From the NCBI RefSeq assembly GCF_000334455.1, contig NZ_BANX01000008.1, positions 124,001 through 188,000 of the forward strand: 64,000 bases of DNA, in the 5' to 3' direction. The notes under the pieces are model-generated. The model saw only the letters and a list, made by a program, of their open reading frames with translations, searched no databases and had not been told where the DNA came from. The stretch comes from Gordonia soli NBRC 108243 (GTDB lineage Bacteria; Actinomycetota; Actinomycetes; Mycobacteriales; Mycobacteriaceae). Shown here one piece after another: positions 56,541 to 64,000 of this stretch (the first letter of the stretch is position 1; every line of letters begins with the position of its first letter). A program made the translations under genes and the position numbers.

Positions 56541-57275
56541 ATGGCAGAGGGCTCCACCGACCCCCGATCCGGGGACCGTGCATCGGTGGACAACTCCGAC
56601 GTCTGGCTCGTCGTCCCGGTGTACAACGAGGCGTCTGTGATCGCCGACGTCGCGCGCCAGGCGGCTCAGACCTTCCCCAACATCGTCTGCGTCGACGACG
56701 GCAGCACCGACGACTCGGCAGCCGAGATCCTCGCCGCCGGAGTCCACCTCGTGCAGCACCCGGTGAATCTGGGGCAGGGCGCCGCGATCCAGACCGGCGT
56801 CGAGTACGCGCGGGCCCAGCCGGGCTCCAAGTACTTCGTCACCTTCGACGCCGACGGTCAGCACCGGGTTTCCGACGTCGTGGCGATGATCGACCGACTA
56901 CGCGCCGAACCCGTCGACATCATCGTCGGCACCCGATTCGCCGACGGCCGCAGCGAGTCGGTGCCCATCGTGCGCCGGATCGCGCTGCGCACCATCGTCT
57001 TCCTCAGCCCGCGAACGCGGCGCCTCGGCCTGACCGACGCCCACAACGGTCTGCGGGTGTTCAACCGGACCGTCGCCGATCAACTCGACATCATCATGGC
57101 CGGCATGAGCCACGCATCCGAGTTCGTCGCGCTCATCGACCACCACAGCTGGCGTGTCGCCGAGCAACCGGTGACCATCCTCTACACCGAGTACTCACGG
57201 GCGAAGGGGCAGTCGCTGATCAACGGGGTCAACATCGTCGCCGACGGGCTGTTACACGGCCGGATGCGGAGATGA
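56541..57275 (+). CDS. ppgS: Polyprenyl-phosphate glycosyltransferase, PpgS-like
   Basis: 244 residues, GT2. VWLVVPVYNEASVIADVARQ, then IVCVDDGSTDDSAAEIL, then VQHPVNLGQGAAIQTGVEYA, then FVTFDADGQHRVSDV (DxD) are the dolichyl-phosphate-mannose-synthase pattern. In M. tuberculosis the homologous pair Rv3631 (PpgS) and Rv3632 makes polyprenyl-phospho-N-acetylgalactosamine for arabinogalactan decoration. Here the next gene is a DUF2304 protein four bases downstream, matching that pair. The ATG follows TATGGT by seven bases (leaderless). Confidence 0.78.
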   Translation: MAEGSTDPRSGDRASVDNSDVWLVVPVYNEASVIADVARQAAQTFPNIVCVDDGSTDDSAAEILAAGVHLVQHPVNLGQGAAIQTGVEYARAQPGSKYFVTFDADGQHRVSDVVAMIDRLRAEPVDIIVGTRFADGRSESVPIVRRIALRTIVFLSPRTRRLGLTDAHNGLRVFNRTVADQLDIIMAGMSHASEFVALIDHHSWRVAEQPVTILYTEYSRAKGQSLINGVNIVADGLLHGRMRR

Positions 57276-57279
57276 GCCG

Positions 57280-57711
57280 ATGATCGCCATCCAGATCCTG
57301 CTGCTGCTCGCCGCCCTCGGCCTGGTGTGGTTCTTCGTCACCAATCGCGGCAACGCACGGGCGTCGGCCGGGGTCAAGATCCTCTTCGTCGTGTTCGTCG
57401 TCTTCGGCATCTACGCGATGCTGCGGCCGGACGACCTGACCACCGTCGCCAGTTGGGTCGGTGTCGGCCGCGGCACCGACCTCGTGCTCTACTGCCTGGT
57501 CATCGCATTCGCCTTCACCACGGTCGCGACGTATCTGCGATTCCGAGAGCTGGAGATCCGGTACACGCGCCTGGCCCGCGCGGTCGCGTTGGCCGAGGTC
57601 CGCCAGCGTGAGCAGTCGGCACAACCGGGTCAGTTCGGTCGGCCGGACGCGGCTCCGGACGAGACGCCGACGACCCCACGCCCGTCGGACGGGCCGGACC
57701 CGGACGCCTGA
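57280..57711 (+). CDS. DUF2304 membrane protein, PpgS partner (Rv3632-like)
   Basis: 143 residues with three helices (IQILLLLAALGLVWFFVTN; ASAGVKILFVVFVVFGIYAML; DLVLYCLVIAFAFTTVATYLRF), a short amphipathic helix (RELEIRYTRLARAVALAE) and a Pro-rich tail. DUF2304 proteins accompany DPM-type glycosyltransferases and anchor or stimulate them. It begins four bases after ppgS. Its last 80 bases overlap the tail of the convergent EamA gene, which is extended by repeats. Confidence 0.8.
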   Translation: MIAIQILLLLAALGLVWFFVTNRGNARASAGVKILFVVFVVFGIYAMLRPDDLTTVASWVGVGRGTDLVLYCLVIAFAFTTVATYLRFRELEIRYTRLARAVALAEVRQREQSAQPGQFGRPDAAPDETPTTPRPSDGPDPDA

Positions 57712-58769
57712 CCTCCGGCAGCGGGCGGGTCGCGCTCGGTCACTTCGGCCCGCTCGCTGCGCTCCCGGCGCCCGGTCACATCGGCTCGCTCGCGGCGCTC
57801 CCGGCGCCCGGTCACATCGGCCCGCTCGCGGCGCTCCCGGCGCCGGCGCCTTACCAATCGGGCCCGCTCGCTGCGCTCCCGGCGCCCGGCGATCAGCGCG
57901 GCGGCGATCGCCAGCCCCAGCCCGACGACCGTCGTCGCGGTCAGTGGCTCGTCGAACATGACCGCTCCCCACACCGCGGTGACCGGGGCGATCGCGAACA
58001 TCAGACTGTTCACCGGCGTCACGCCGATCCGCGCGAGCAAGAACCAGTACAGCCCGTAGCCGCCGAGGGTGGCGAACACGATCAGCCACACCATCGCGAT
58101 CCAGAACCGACCGGATGCCGGGGGAGATGCGGTGCCGGTCGCGAGTGCCAGTCCGGTGAAGACGACCGCCGACACACAACAGTGGATCGACACGGCCACC
58201 GAGGCGGGCACCGACCTCGGTGCACGGCGTTCGATGAAGGTCGACGCGAGCAGCGCGGCCATCCCCGCCAGCGGGATGACGTACGCCCACAGCGGCGTCC
58301 GACCCGCCGCCGAGGTGGCGTCGGTCCAGCTGACCACGGCCACCCCGAAGAGTCCCAGCGCGAGCCCGACCCACTGTCCCCTGGTGACGACCGCGCCGAG
58401 CAACGGACCCACCAATGCCGCCGCGACGAGCGGTTGCACACCGTCGACCAGCGCCGTGGTGCCGGTGCTCACCCCCATCCCGATCGCCCAGTAGACGGTC
58501 ACCACATAGGCCGCCTGCGAGAGCAGTCCGATCAGTACCTGCCTTCCCCACTCGGATCGGGACATCGGTCGGACACGTCGCCGACACCAGACGAGGATCA
58601 CCGGCACCGCGATCGCGGCCAGGGGCAGGAACCGCCACATCAGCACAGTCGGTACGGGCGCATCCGCGGCGCCGAGCTTGGCACCGATGAAACCCGACGA
58701 CCAGCAGATGACGAAGGTGACGGCGAGCAGCCCGATCACGACCTGCTCGCGCCTCGGCAAACCGATCAC
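57630..58769 (-). CDS. EamA/DMT transporter with repeat-encoded tail
   Basis: About 379 residues. Ten membrane helices in two EamA repeats end near residue 285 (FDEPLTATTVVGLGLAIAAALIAG). After that comes an 80-residue hydrophilic tail containing several copies of RRERSERA-type segments encoded by 36-bp DNA repeats (57746-57890). GTG 58769 is preferred because a start at 58802 would place a TetR operator inside the gene. It is divergent from a TetR gene and very likely its target; probably a drug or metabolite exporter. Confidence 0.8.
   Translation of the reverse strand: MIGLPRREQVVIGLLAVTFVICWSSGFIGAKLGAADAPVPTVLMWRFLPLAAIAVPVILVWCRRRVRPMSRSEWGRQVLIGLLSQAAYVVTVYWAIGMGVSTGTTALVDGVQPLVAAALVGPLLGAVVTRGQWVGLALGLFGVAVVSWTDATSAAGRTPLWAYVIPLAGMAALLASTFIERRAPRSVPASVAVSIHCCVSAVVFTGLALATGTASPPASGRFWIAMVWLIVFATLGGYGLYWFLLARIGVTPVNSLMFAIAPVTAVWGAVMFDEPLTATTVVGLGLAIAAALIAGRRERSERARLVRRRRRERRERADVTGRRERRERADVTGRRERSERAEVTERDPPAAGGQASGSGPSDGRGVVGVSSGAASGRPN
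57746..57890. repeat. Tandem 36-bp repeat, 3-4 copies
   Basis: Units starting at 57746, 57782 and 57818 share CCCGCTCGCTGCGCTCCCGG, GCGCCCGG and TCACAT, with period 36. A fourth, diverged copy begins at 57859. They lie inside the 3' part of the EamA ORF, where they encode the RRERSERA tail. The same core recurs at 59463-59636. Confidence 0.8.
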
Positions 58770-58780
58770 ACGAGCCGAAG

Positions 58781-58828
58781 GTATACCGATCTGTTTACTC
58801 ACCTGGTCGACTATACAGATCGGTTTAC
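58781..58828. promoter_or_regulatory. Double TetR operator between EamA and tetR
   Basis: Two 18-base sites, GTATACCGATCTGTTTAC (58781-58798) and CTATACAGATCGGTTTAC (58811-58828), are inverted copies of each other over 10 bp (ACCGATCTGT / ACAGATCGGT) and each is nearly palindromic. Their centres are 30 bp apart. TAGGAT at 58837-58842, six bases before the tetR ATG, is the likely -10. Confidence 0.75.
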
Positions 58829-58848
58829 TTCACGGGTAGGATGGCGCC

Positions 58849-59430
58849 ATGTTCGATCCGCTACCGCCGGAGCCACCTGCGCTGACCCCGAAGGCTCGAG
58901 CCATCCTCGATGCCGCATCGGAACTGTTCTACGAGAACGGCATCCATGCCGTGGGCGTCGACACCATCAGCGAACACGCGGGGGTCACCAAAAAGACCCT
59001 CTACGACCGCTTCGGTTCCAAGGACAGGCTGGTGGTCGCCTATCTGAACGAACGCGACCGGCTATGGCGCGGGTTCCTCGCAGACCATCGGACCGCGGCC
59101 GCTGCGTCGCCGTCGGCCCAGGTGGCGGCAGTCTTCACGGCGGCGTCCGAGTGGTCGCGCACCCGGGCTCCCCGGGGCTGCGCGACGATCAACGCGCGCG
59201 CCGAGATCACCTCACCCGAGCACCCCGCCTACGACGTGATCATCGAGCAGAAACGCTGGATGCTCGACCTGTTCCGGGGACTGGCAGCCGATGCCGGCGT
59301 CGACGACCCGTCGCTGGTGGCCGATCGGATCATGCTCCTACACGAGGGAGCACAGGTGAGCGCTGGTTTCGGCACCATCGCCGACCCGTTTGCCGAGGCG
59401 GGCGCGGCCGCGGTGGAGTTGCTGCGCTGA
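58849..59430 (+). CDS. TetR-family regulator of the EamA exporter
   Basis: 193 residues. The helix-turn-helix is IHAVGVDTISEHAGVTKKTLYDRFGSKDRLVVAYL. The C-terminal domain has WSRTRAPRGCATINARAEI, where the conserved cysteine region of this subgroup lies. Leaderless start pattern (TAGGAT, six bases, ATG). Two operator copies in the divergent gap make autoregulation and repression of EamA likely. Confidence 0.88.
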   Translation: MFDPLPPEPPALTPKARAILDAASELFYENGIHAVGVDTISEHAGVTKKTLYDRFGSKDRLVVAYLNERDRLWRGFLADHRTAAAASPSAQVAAVFTAASEWSRTRAPRGCATINARAEITSPEHPAYDVIIEQKRWMLDLFRGLAADAGVDDPSLVADRIMLLHEGAQVSAGFGTIADPFAEAGAAAVELLR

Positions 59431-59462
59431 ACCCGCGTCCTCGCAGCGACCTGTCGATTGGG

Positions 59463-59636
59463 CCCGCTCGCTGCGCTCGGTCACATCGGCCCGCTCGCTC
59501 CGCTCCCGGCGCCCGGCGGAAATTGGGCCCGCTCGCTCCGCTCCCGGCACCCGGCGGAAATTGGGCCCGCTCGCTCCGCTCCCGGCGCCCGGCGGAAATT
59601 GGGCCCGCTCGCTGCGCTCCCGGCGCCCGGGTGCGG
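59463..59636. repeat. Tandem 38-bp repeat, three exact-period copies plus partials
   Basis: Units starting at 59508, 59546 and 59584 have a 38-base period and read GGCGCCCGGCGGAAATTGGG followed by CCCGCTCGCTCCGCTCCC. Two shorter copies precede them from 59463. The core matches the repeat at 57746-57890, on the other side of the EamA/tetR pair. The array fills the space between tetR and rmlC. Confidence 0.85.
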
Positions 59637-60260
59637 TCAGTCGCGTTCGGCCAGGGATCGCAGGTAGCCGGTGACCTCGCGATGATCGGGCAGCAATCCC
59701 GACGCCTCGGCCGCCGCCAGGCTCGGCGCTGCGGTGTCCTTCGCCGACAGTTCGTACTCCAGTGGGACGCCATCGCGACCAGTGGTCGGCCAGTCGATCC
59801 CGAGAGCGGGATCGGTGGGATCGATGCCGTGTTCTCCGGACGGGTTGTAACCCGTCGAGCACAGGTAGGTGACCGTCGAGCCGTCGGCCAGCGAGAGGAA
59901 CGCGTGCCCGAGGCCCTCGGAGAGATAGACCGCCCGCCGGTCGACGTCGTCGAGCAGGACGGTGTCGTGCATGCCGAAGGTCGGCGAGCCGACCCGGATG
60001 TCGACGATCACGTCCAGCACCGCACCGGACGGACAGGTCACGTACTTGGCCTGCCCCGGTGGGACGTCGGCGAAGTGCACGCCGCGCAACACGCCCGCAG
60101 CCGACACCGACAGGTTCATCTGGGCCAGCTCGAAAGGGTGGCCGATGGCTTCGCTCAGCACCGACGACTTGAACGCCTCGGTGAACAGCCCGCGGGCGTC
60201 GCCGTGCTGCACGGGGGTGATCTCCCACGCGCCGTCGATGGTCAGGGGTCGGATCTGCAT
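59637..60260 (-). CDS. rmlC: dTDP-4-dehydrorhamnose 3,5-epimerase
   Basis: 207 residues, RmlC cupin. QIRPLTIDGAWEITPVQHGDARGLFTEAF, then MNLSVSAAGVLRGVHFADVPPGQAKYV with the catalytic histidine, and VYLSEGLGHAFLSL are the family motifs. It makes dTDP-4-keto-L-rhamnose for the rhamnose linker of arabinogalactan. The ATG at 60260 lies one base after the rmlA stop, so the genes are coupled. Its 3' end adjoins the 38-bp repeat array. Confidence 0.95.
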   Translation of the reverse strand: MQIRPLTIDGAWEITPVQHGDARGLFTEAFKSSVLSEAIGHPFELAQMNLSVSAAGVLRGVHFADVPPGQAKYVTCPSGAVLDVIVDIRVGSPTFGMHDTVLLDDVDRRAVYLSEGLGHAFLSLADGSTVTYLCSTGYNPSGEHGIDPTDPALGIDWPTTGRDGVPLEYELSAKDTAAPSLAAAEASGLLPDHREVTGYLRSLAERD

Positions 60261-60261
60261 G

Positions 60262-61137
60262 TCAGTGGCCCTTGCCGCGTTCGATGAGTCCGAGCAGGTA
60301 GTCGCCGTACCCGGATTTGCGCAGTTTCTCCGCGCGCGCCGCCAGCTCGGCGTCGTCGATGAACCCACGGCGCCAGGCGATCTCCTCCGGCACCGCGATC
60401 TTGAGCCCCTGACGCTGTTCGACGGTCCGGACGAAGTTGCCCGCGTCGAGCAGGGAATCGAAGGTGCCGGTGTCGAGCCAGGCCGTGCCACGAGGCAGGA
60501 CGGTCACCGCGAGCCGCCCCTCGCGCAGGTAGTGCTGGTTGATGTCGGTGATCTCGTATTCGCCTCGCGCGCTGGGCTTCAGGTCGCGGGCGATCTCGAT
60601 CACGTCGTTGTCGTAGAAGTACAGGCCGGGCACGGCATAGTTCGATCGCGGCGCAGTCGGCTTCTCCTCCAACGAGACCGCGGTCCCGGACTCGTCGAAA
60701 TCGACCACACCGTAGGCGGTCGGGTCGGCCACCCAGTAGGCGAAGATCGCACCGCCGTCCACGTTCTCGAAGCCGGCCAACTTGCTGCCCAGCCCGGGTC
60801 CGTAGAAGATGTTGTCGCCCAGCACCAGCGCGACCGACTCGTCGCCGATGTGGTCGGCTCCCAGCACGAATGCCTGTGCCAGGCCGTCCGGCGACTCCTG
60901 CACCTTGTAGGTGATGTTCACGCCGAAGCGGTCACCGGTGCCCAGGAGTTCGGCGAAGGCCGCCTGGTCGTGCGGCGTGGTGATGACGAGGATGTCGCGG
61001 ATCCCGGCCAGCATCAGCGTCGAGAGCGGGTAGTAGATCATCGGCTTGTCGTAGACCGGGACCAGCTGCTTGCTCACGCCCTGCGTGATCGGATGCAGCC
61101 GTGACCCTGTCCCACCGGCCAGAATGATGCCCCGCAT
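60262..61137 (-). CDS. rmlA: Glucose-1-phosphate thymidylyltransferase
   Basis: 291 residues. [17 protein letters not shown] and [25 protein letters not shown] form the nucleotide-binding site; [31 protein letters not shown] and GTAWLDTGT are further RmlA motifs. First step of dTDP-rhamnose synthesis. TACGCT six bases before the ATG, with no Shine-Dalgarno, indicates a leaderless rmlA-rmlC mRNA. It is divergent from rmlB. Confidence 0.97.
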   Translation of the reverse strand: MRGIILAGGTGSRLHPITQGVSKQLVPVYDKPMIYYPLSTLMLAGIRDILVITTPHDQAAFAELLGTGDRFGVNITYKVQESPDGLAQAFVLGADHIGDESVALVLGDNIFYGPGLGSKLAGFENVDGGAIFAYWVADPTAYGVVDFDESGTAVSLEEKPTAPRSNYAVPGLYFYDNDVIEIARDLKPSARGEYEITDINQHYLREGRLAVTVLPRGTAWLDTGTFDSLLDAGNFVRTVEQRQGLKIAVPEEIAWRRGFIDDAELAARAEKLRKSGYGDYLLGLIERGKGH

Positions 61138-61191
61138 GCGCTCAGCGTACGCATCTCACGGCCGTTCGTCGGGATGTACCCGGCTCGGTAG

Positions 61192-62277
<1,086 letters not shown>

Positions 62278-62335
62278 CCTCCTCGACCGCTGGTCATCGC
62301 GCTGCCGGGACATTCCGACGGCGAACGACCCGCCG

Positions 62336-63241
62336 TCAGCCGGCCGGAACAATCGCCCGCAGGAACCCCAGCTGGTCGGCGACGACCTTCTCGAACGCTT
62401 CGCCGCCACCGTCGGCGTCGGGGTAGATGTCGAAGTGTCCGACCGGGTACCGGATCATCCGGGCGTTGAGTGATCTGTCGACGTACCGCACCGTGGTACG
62501 CGGAGGGGCGACCGTGTCCCGGTCGCAGACGCACACCAGTGTCGGCGCGGACACGTGCCGCAGTGCGCGTCCCGGGAAGTGCAGTGGCACGGCCAATCCG
62601 ACCCGGGCGGCGACCTCGTTGGCGAAGTCCAGTTCGTCGGGGACCAGCGGTAGGTAGCCGGGGACGGCGTCGGGTGCCGACATCAGGGCGGCGGACCCCG
62701 GTGGGCCGGCGAGCGCGACGGTCACCGGGGCGCGGCCGAACACCGAACCGGCGAGGTCGGCGATGGCGCGGGCGGTCACCTTGGCACCGGAGACCGGACC
62801 GAGCGCGAGCGTCGAGGCGATGCCGTCGGTGAACGGACACTGCGCGACCACCGCCGCGACGCGGCCGTCGCGACGTCCCGCGATCATCACGTGTCCGCCA
62901 CCGAACGACGTGCCCCACAAGACGACCTTGGTCGGGTCGACCCCGGGGACCGATCGCGCATACGCGATGGCGGCGGCCCAGTCGTCGAGCTGTCGGCTGA
63001 TCGACAGCAGTTGCCGCGGCTGTCCATCGCTGTCGCCGAAGTGTCGGTAGTCGAAGACCAGGCAGGCGTAGCCGGCGGCGGTGAATCGTTCCGCGAACAC
63101 GTCCAGGCGCATCCGTCGCACCGCTCCGAGCCCGTGGCCCATCACGATGATCGGGACGTCCACACCATCCGTCGGTCGGTACAACCAGGCCCGACACGTC
63201 GTCCCCGACGAATCGAACTCGACGTCACTGCGCTCACTCAT
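62336..63241 (-). CDS. Alpha/beta hydrolase, dienelactone-hydrolase-like
   Basis: 301 residues. PIIVMGHGLGAVRRMRLDVFAERF, then YACLVFDYRHFGDSDGQPRQL, then VVLWGTSFGGGHVMIAG (G-x-S-x-G nucleophile) and the final YPVGHFDIY (histidine), with VCVCDRDTVAPP carrying the acid, define the triad. The substrate is unknown. The ATG at 63241 follows GGGGGAG; longer upstream reading is not supported. Confidence 0.82.
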   Translation of the reverse strand: MSERSDVEFDSSGTTCRAWLYRPTDGVDVPIIVMGHGLGAVRRMRLDVFAERFTAAGYACLVFDYRHFGDSDGQPRQLLSISRQLDDWAAAIAYARSVPGVDPTKVVLWGTSFGGGHVMIAGRRDGRVAAVVAQCPFTDGIASTLALGPVSGAKVTARAIADLAGSVFGRAPVTVALAGPPGSAALMSAPDAVPGYLPLVPDELDFANEVAARVGLAVPLHFPGRALRHVSAPTLVCVCDRDTVAPPRTTVRYVDRSLNARMIRYPVGHFDIYPDADGGGEAFEKVVADQLGFLRAIVPAG

Positions 63242-63423
63242 GTCTCCCCCTTCGACACCGGACTCTCGACAACGGTCAACGTACCAATTGGCAGTGGCGT
63301 TGAACACAGCGCGGAATCAGCACGTGTGGAGAACCGGGGTCTCGATCAGCGGCCCGGCCGCCCACATGATCCGTTCAGCTCCTCGGATGCATCGCCACAG
63401 CGTCGGCATCTACCGTGGTGCCC

Positions 63424-64000
63424 ATGCGTGTTCTCGTCAGCGGCGGTGCCGGATACATCGGGTCCCATACAGTCGTCCGCCTGGTGGAGGCGGGTCACGA
63501 GGTCGTCGTGGTCGACGACTTCAGCAACGCCAAACCCACGGTCGTCAACCGACTCGAGAGCCTGACCGGCGCCTCGATCCCGGTCCACGCGATAGACCTC
63601 ACCGACGTCGACAAGACCGCCCACCTCTTCGCGCACGAGCAGATCGACGCGGTGATCCATTTCGCGGGATACAAGGCAGTCGGCGAGTCCGTCGCGAAGC
63701 CGCTGGACTACTACCAGAACAACCTCGACTCCACGTTCTCGCTGGTGCGCGCGATGGAACGGCACGGAGTGCACCGATTGGTGTTCTCGTCGTCGGCGAC
63801 CGTCTACGGCGCCGAGCCGGCCCTGCCGATGACCGAGGACCTGCCGACGTCGGCGACGAATCCGTACGGCTGGACGAAGGTCATGATCGAGCAGGTGCTC
63901 CGCGACGTCGCCGCGAGTGACGACCGGTGGCGGATCGCCGCACTGCGCTACTTCAACCCGGTCGGCGCGCATCCGAGCGGCCAGATCGGCGAGGACCCCA
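63424..64000 (+). CDS. galE: UDP-glucose 4-epimerase, C-terminus cut by window edge
   Basis: At least 192 residues, open to the window end. RVLVSGGAGYIGSHTVVRLVEAGHEVVVVDD is the NAD site, VFSSSATVYG and NPYGWTKVMIEQVL supply the Ser and Tyr-x3-Lys, and RYFNPVGAHPSG is the GalE marker. It provides UDP-galactose for arabinogalactan. TACCGT seven bases before the ATG marks a leaderless start. Confidence 0.95.
   Translation, partial: MRVLVSGGAGYIGSHTVVRLVEAGHEVVVVDDFSNAKPTVVNRLESLTGASIPVHAIDLTDVDKTAHLFAHEQIDAVIHFAGYKAVGESVAKPLDYYQNNLDSTFSLVRAMERHGVHRLVFSSSATVYGAEPALPMTEDLPTSATNPYGWTKVMIEQVLRDVAASDDRWRIAALRYFNPVGAHPSGQIGEDP

Noticed and set aside
59463..59636. CRISPR array
   Set aside because: The 38-bp units abut with no unique spacers, and no cas gene is present. 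They are plain tandem repeats.

Overview
The window is about 68% GC chromosomal DNA from a mycolic-acid actinobacterium (order Mycobacteriales), most probably Gordonia or a close relative. The main support is gene content and order: fgd, pta, ackA, pknG, glnH, glnX, a mutT3-type NUDIX gene, thiE, thiO, thiS and thiG follow the order I recall for the Mycobacterium tuberculosis Rv0407-Rv0417 block. A flippase/ppgS/DUF2304/galE group resembling Rv3630-Rv3634, and an MspA-porin remnant, point the same way. The genus is an inference. I saw no rRNA, tRNA or CRISPR array.

Layout. 1-15 kb: a DHA2 drug exporter (cut by the window edge), a repeat-rich gap, a TetR/rubber-oxygenase-like pair, an ATP-grasp enzyme, a DMT-like membrane protein, small conserved proteins, a large LuxR-family ATPase regulator, a TetR/DUF418 divergent pair and an ABC-2 exporter. 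15-18.5 kb: thiamine genes, with thiO-thiS-thiG behind a TPP riboswitch and thiE divergent. 18.5-19.2 kb: a branched-chain amino acid attenuator in front of a free-standing LeuA regulatory domain. 19.2-30.2 kb: mutT3, then the glnX-glnH-pknG nutrient-sensing operon, two paralogous small membrane proteins, and pta-ackA. 30-38 kb: an AgpS-like FAD enzyme, regulators, a DMT exporter with a LysR gene, and fgd. 38-44.3 kb: accessory DNA with transposase and porin remnants, an ABC exporter under a MerR-type promoter, and a 1.8 kb islet carrying a NYN-domain gene between imperfect direct repeats. 44.3-53.4 kb: a glutaryl-CoA-type dehydrogenase, a lipase, a large poly-lysine-synthetase-like NRPS, DoxX and an M1 aminopeptidase. 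53.4-64 kb: envelope sugar genes (flippase, two GT2 enzymes including ppgS, rmlC-rmlA, rmlB, galE), interrupted by a DMT/TetR pair flanked by short tandem repeats.

The strongest lead for new biology is the NRPS at 47.4-51.2 kb. It has the A-T-(2TM-soluble)x3 plan of epsilon-poly-L-lysine synthetase, a hand-read specificity code compatible with lysine, and an M1 peptidase two genes away. Next are the Ile-Leu-Val attenuator controlling an orphan LeuA domain, and PknG with four exact 12-residue repeats of a possible phospho-threonine motif.

About fifteen genes have TANNNT placed 6-8 nt before the start codon and no Shine-Dalgarno sequence. I read these as leaderless transcripts, and used the pattern to choose starts.
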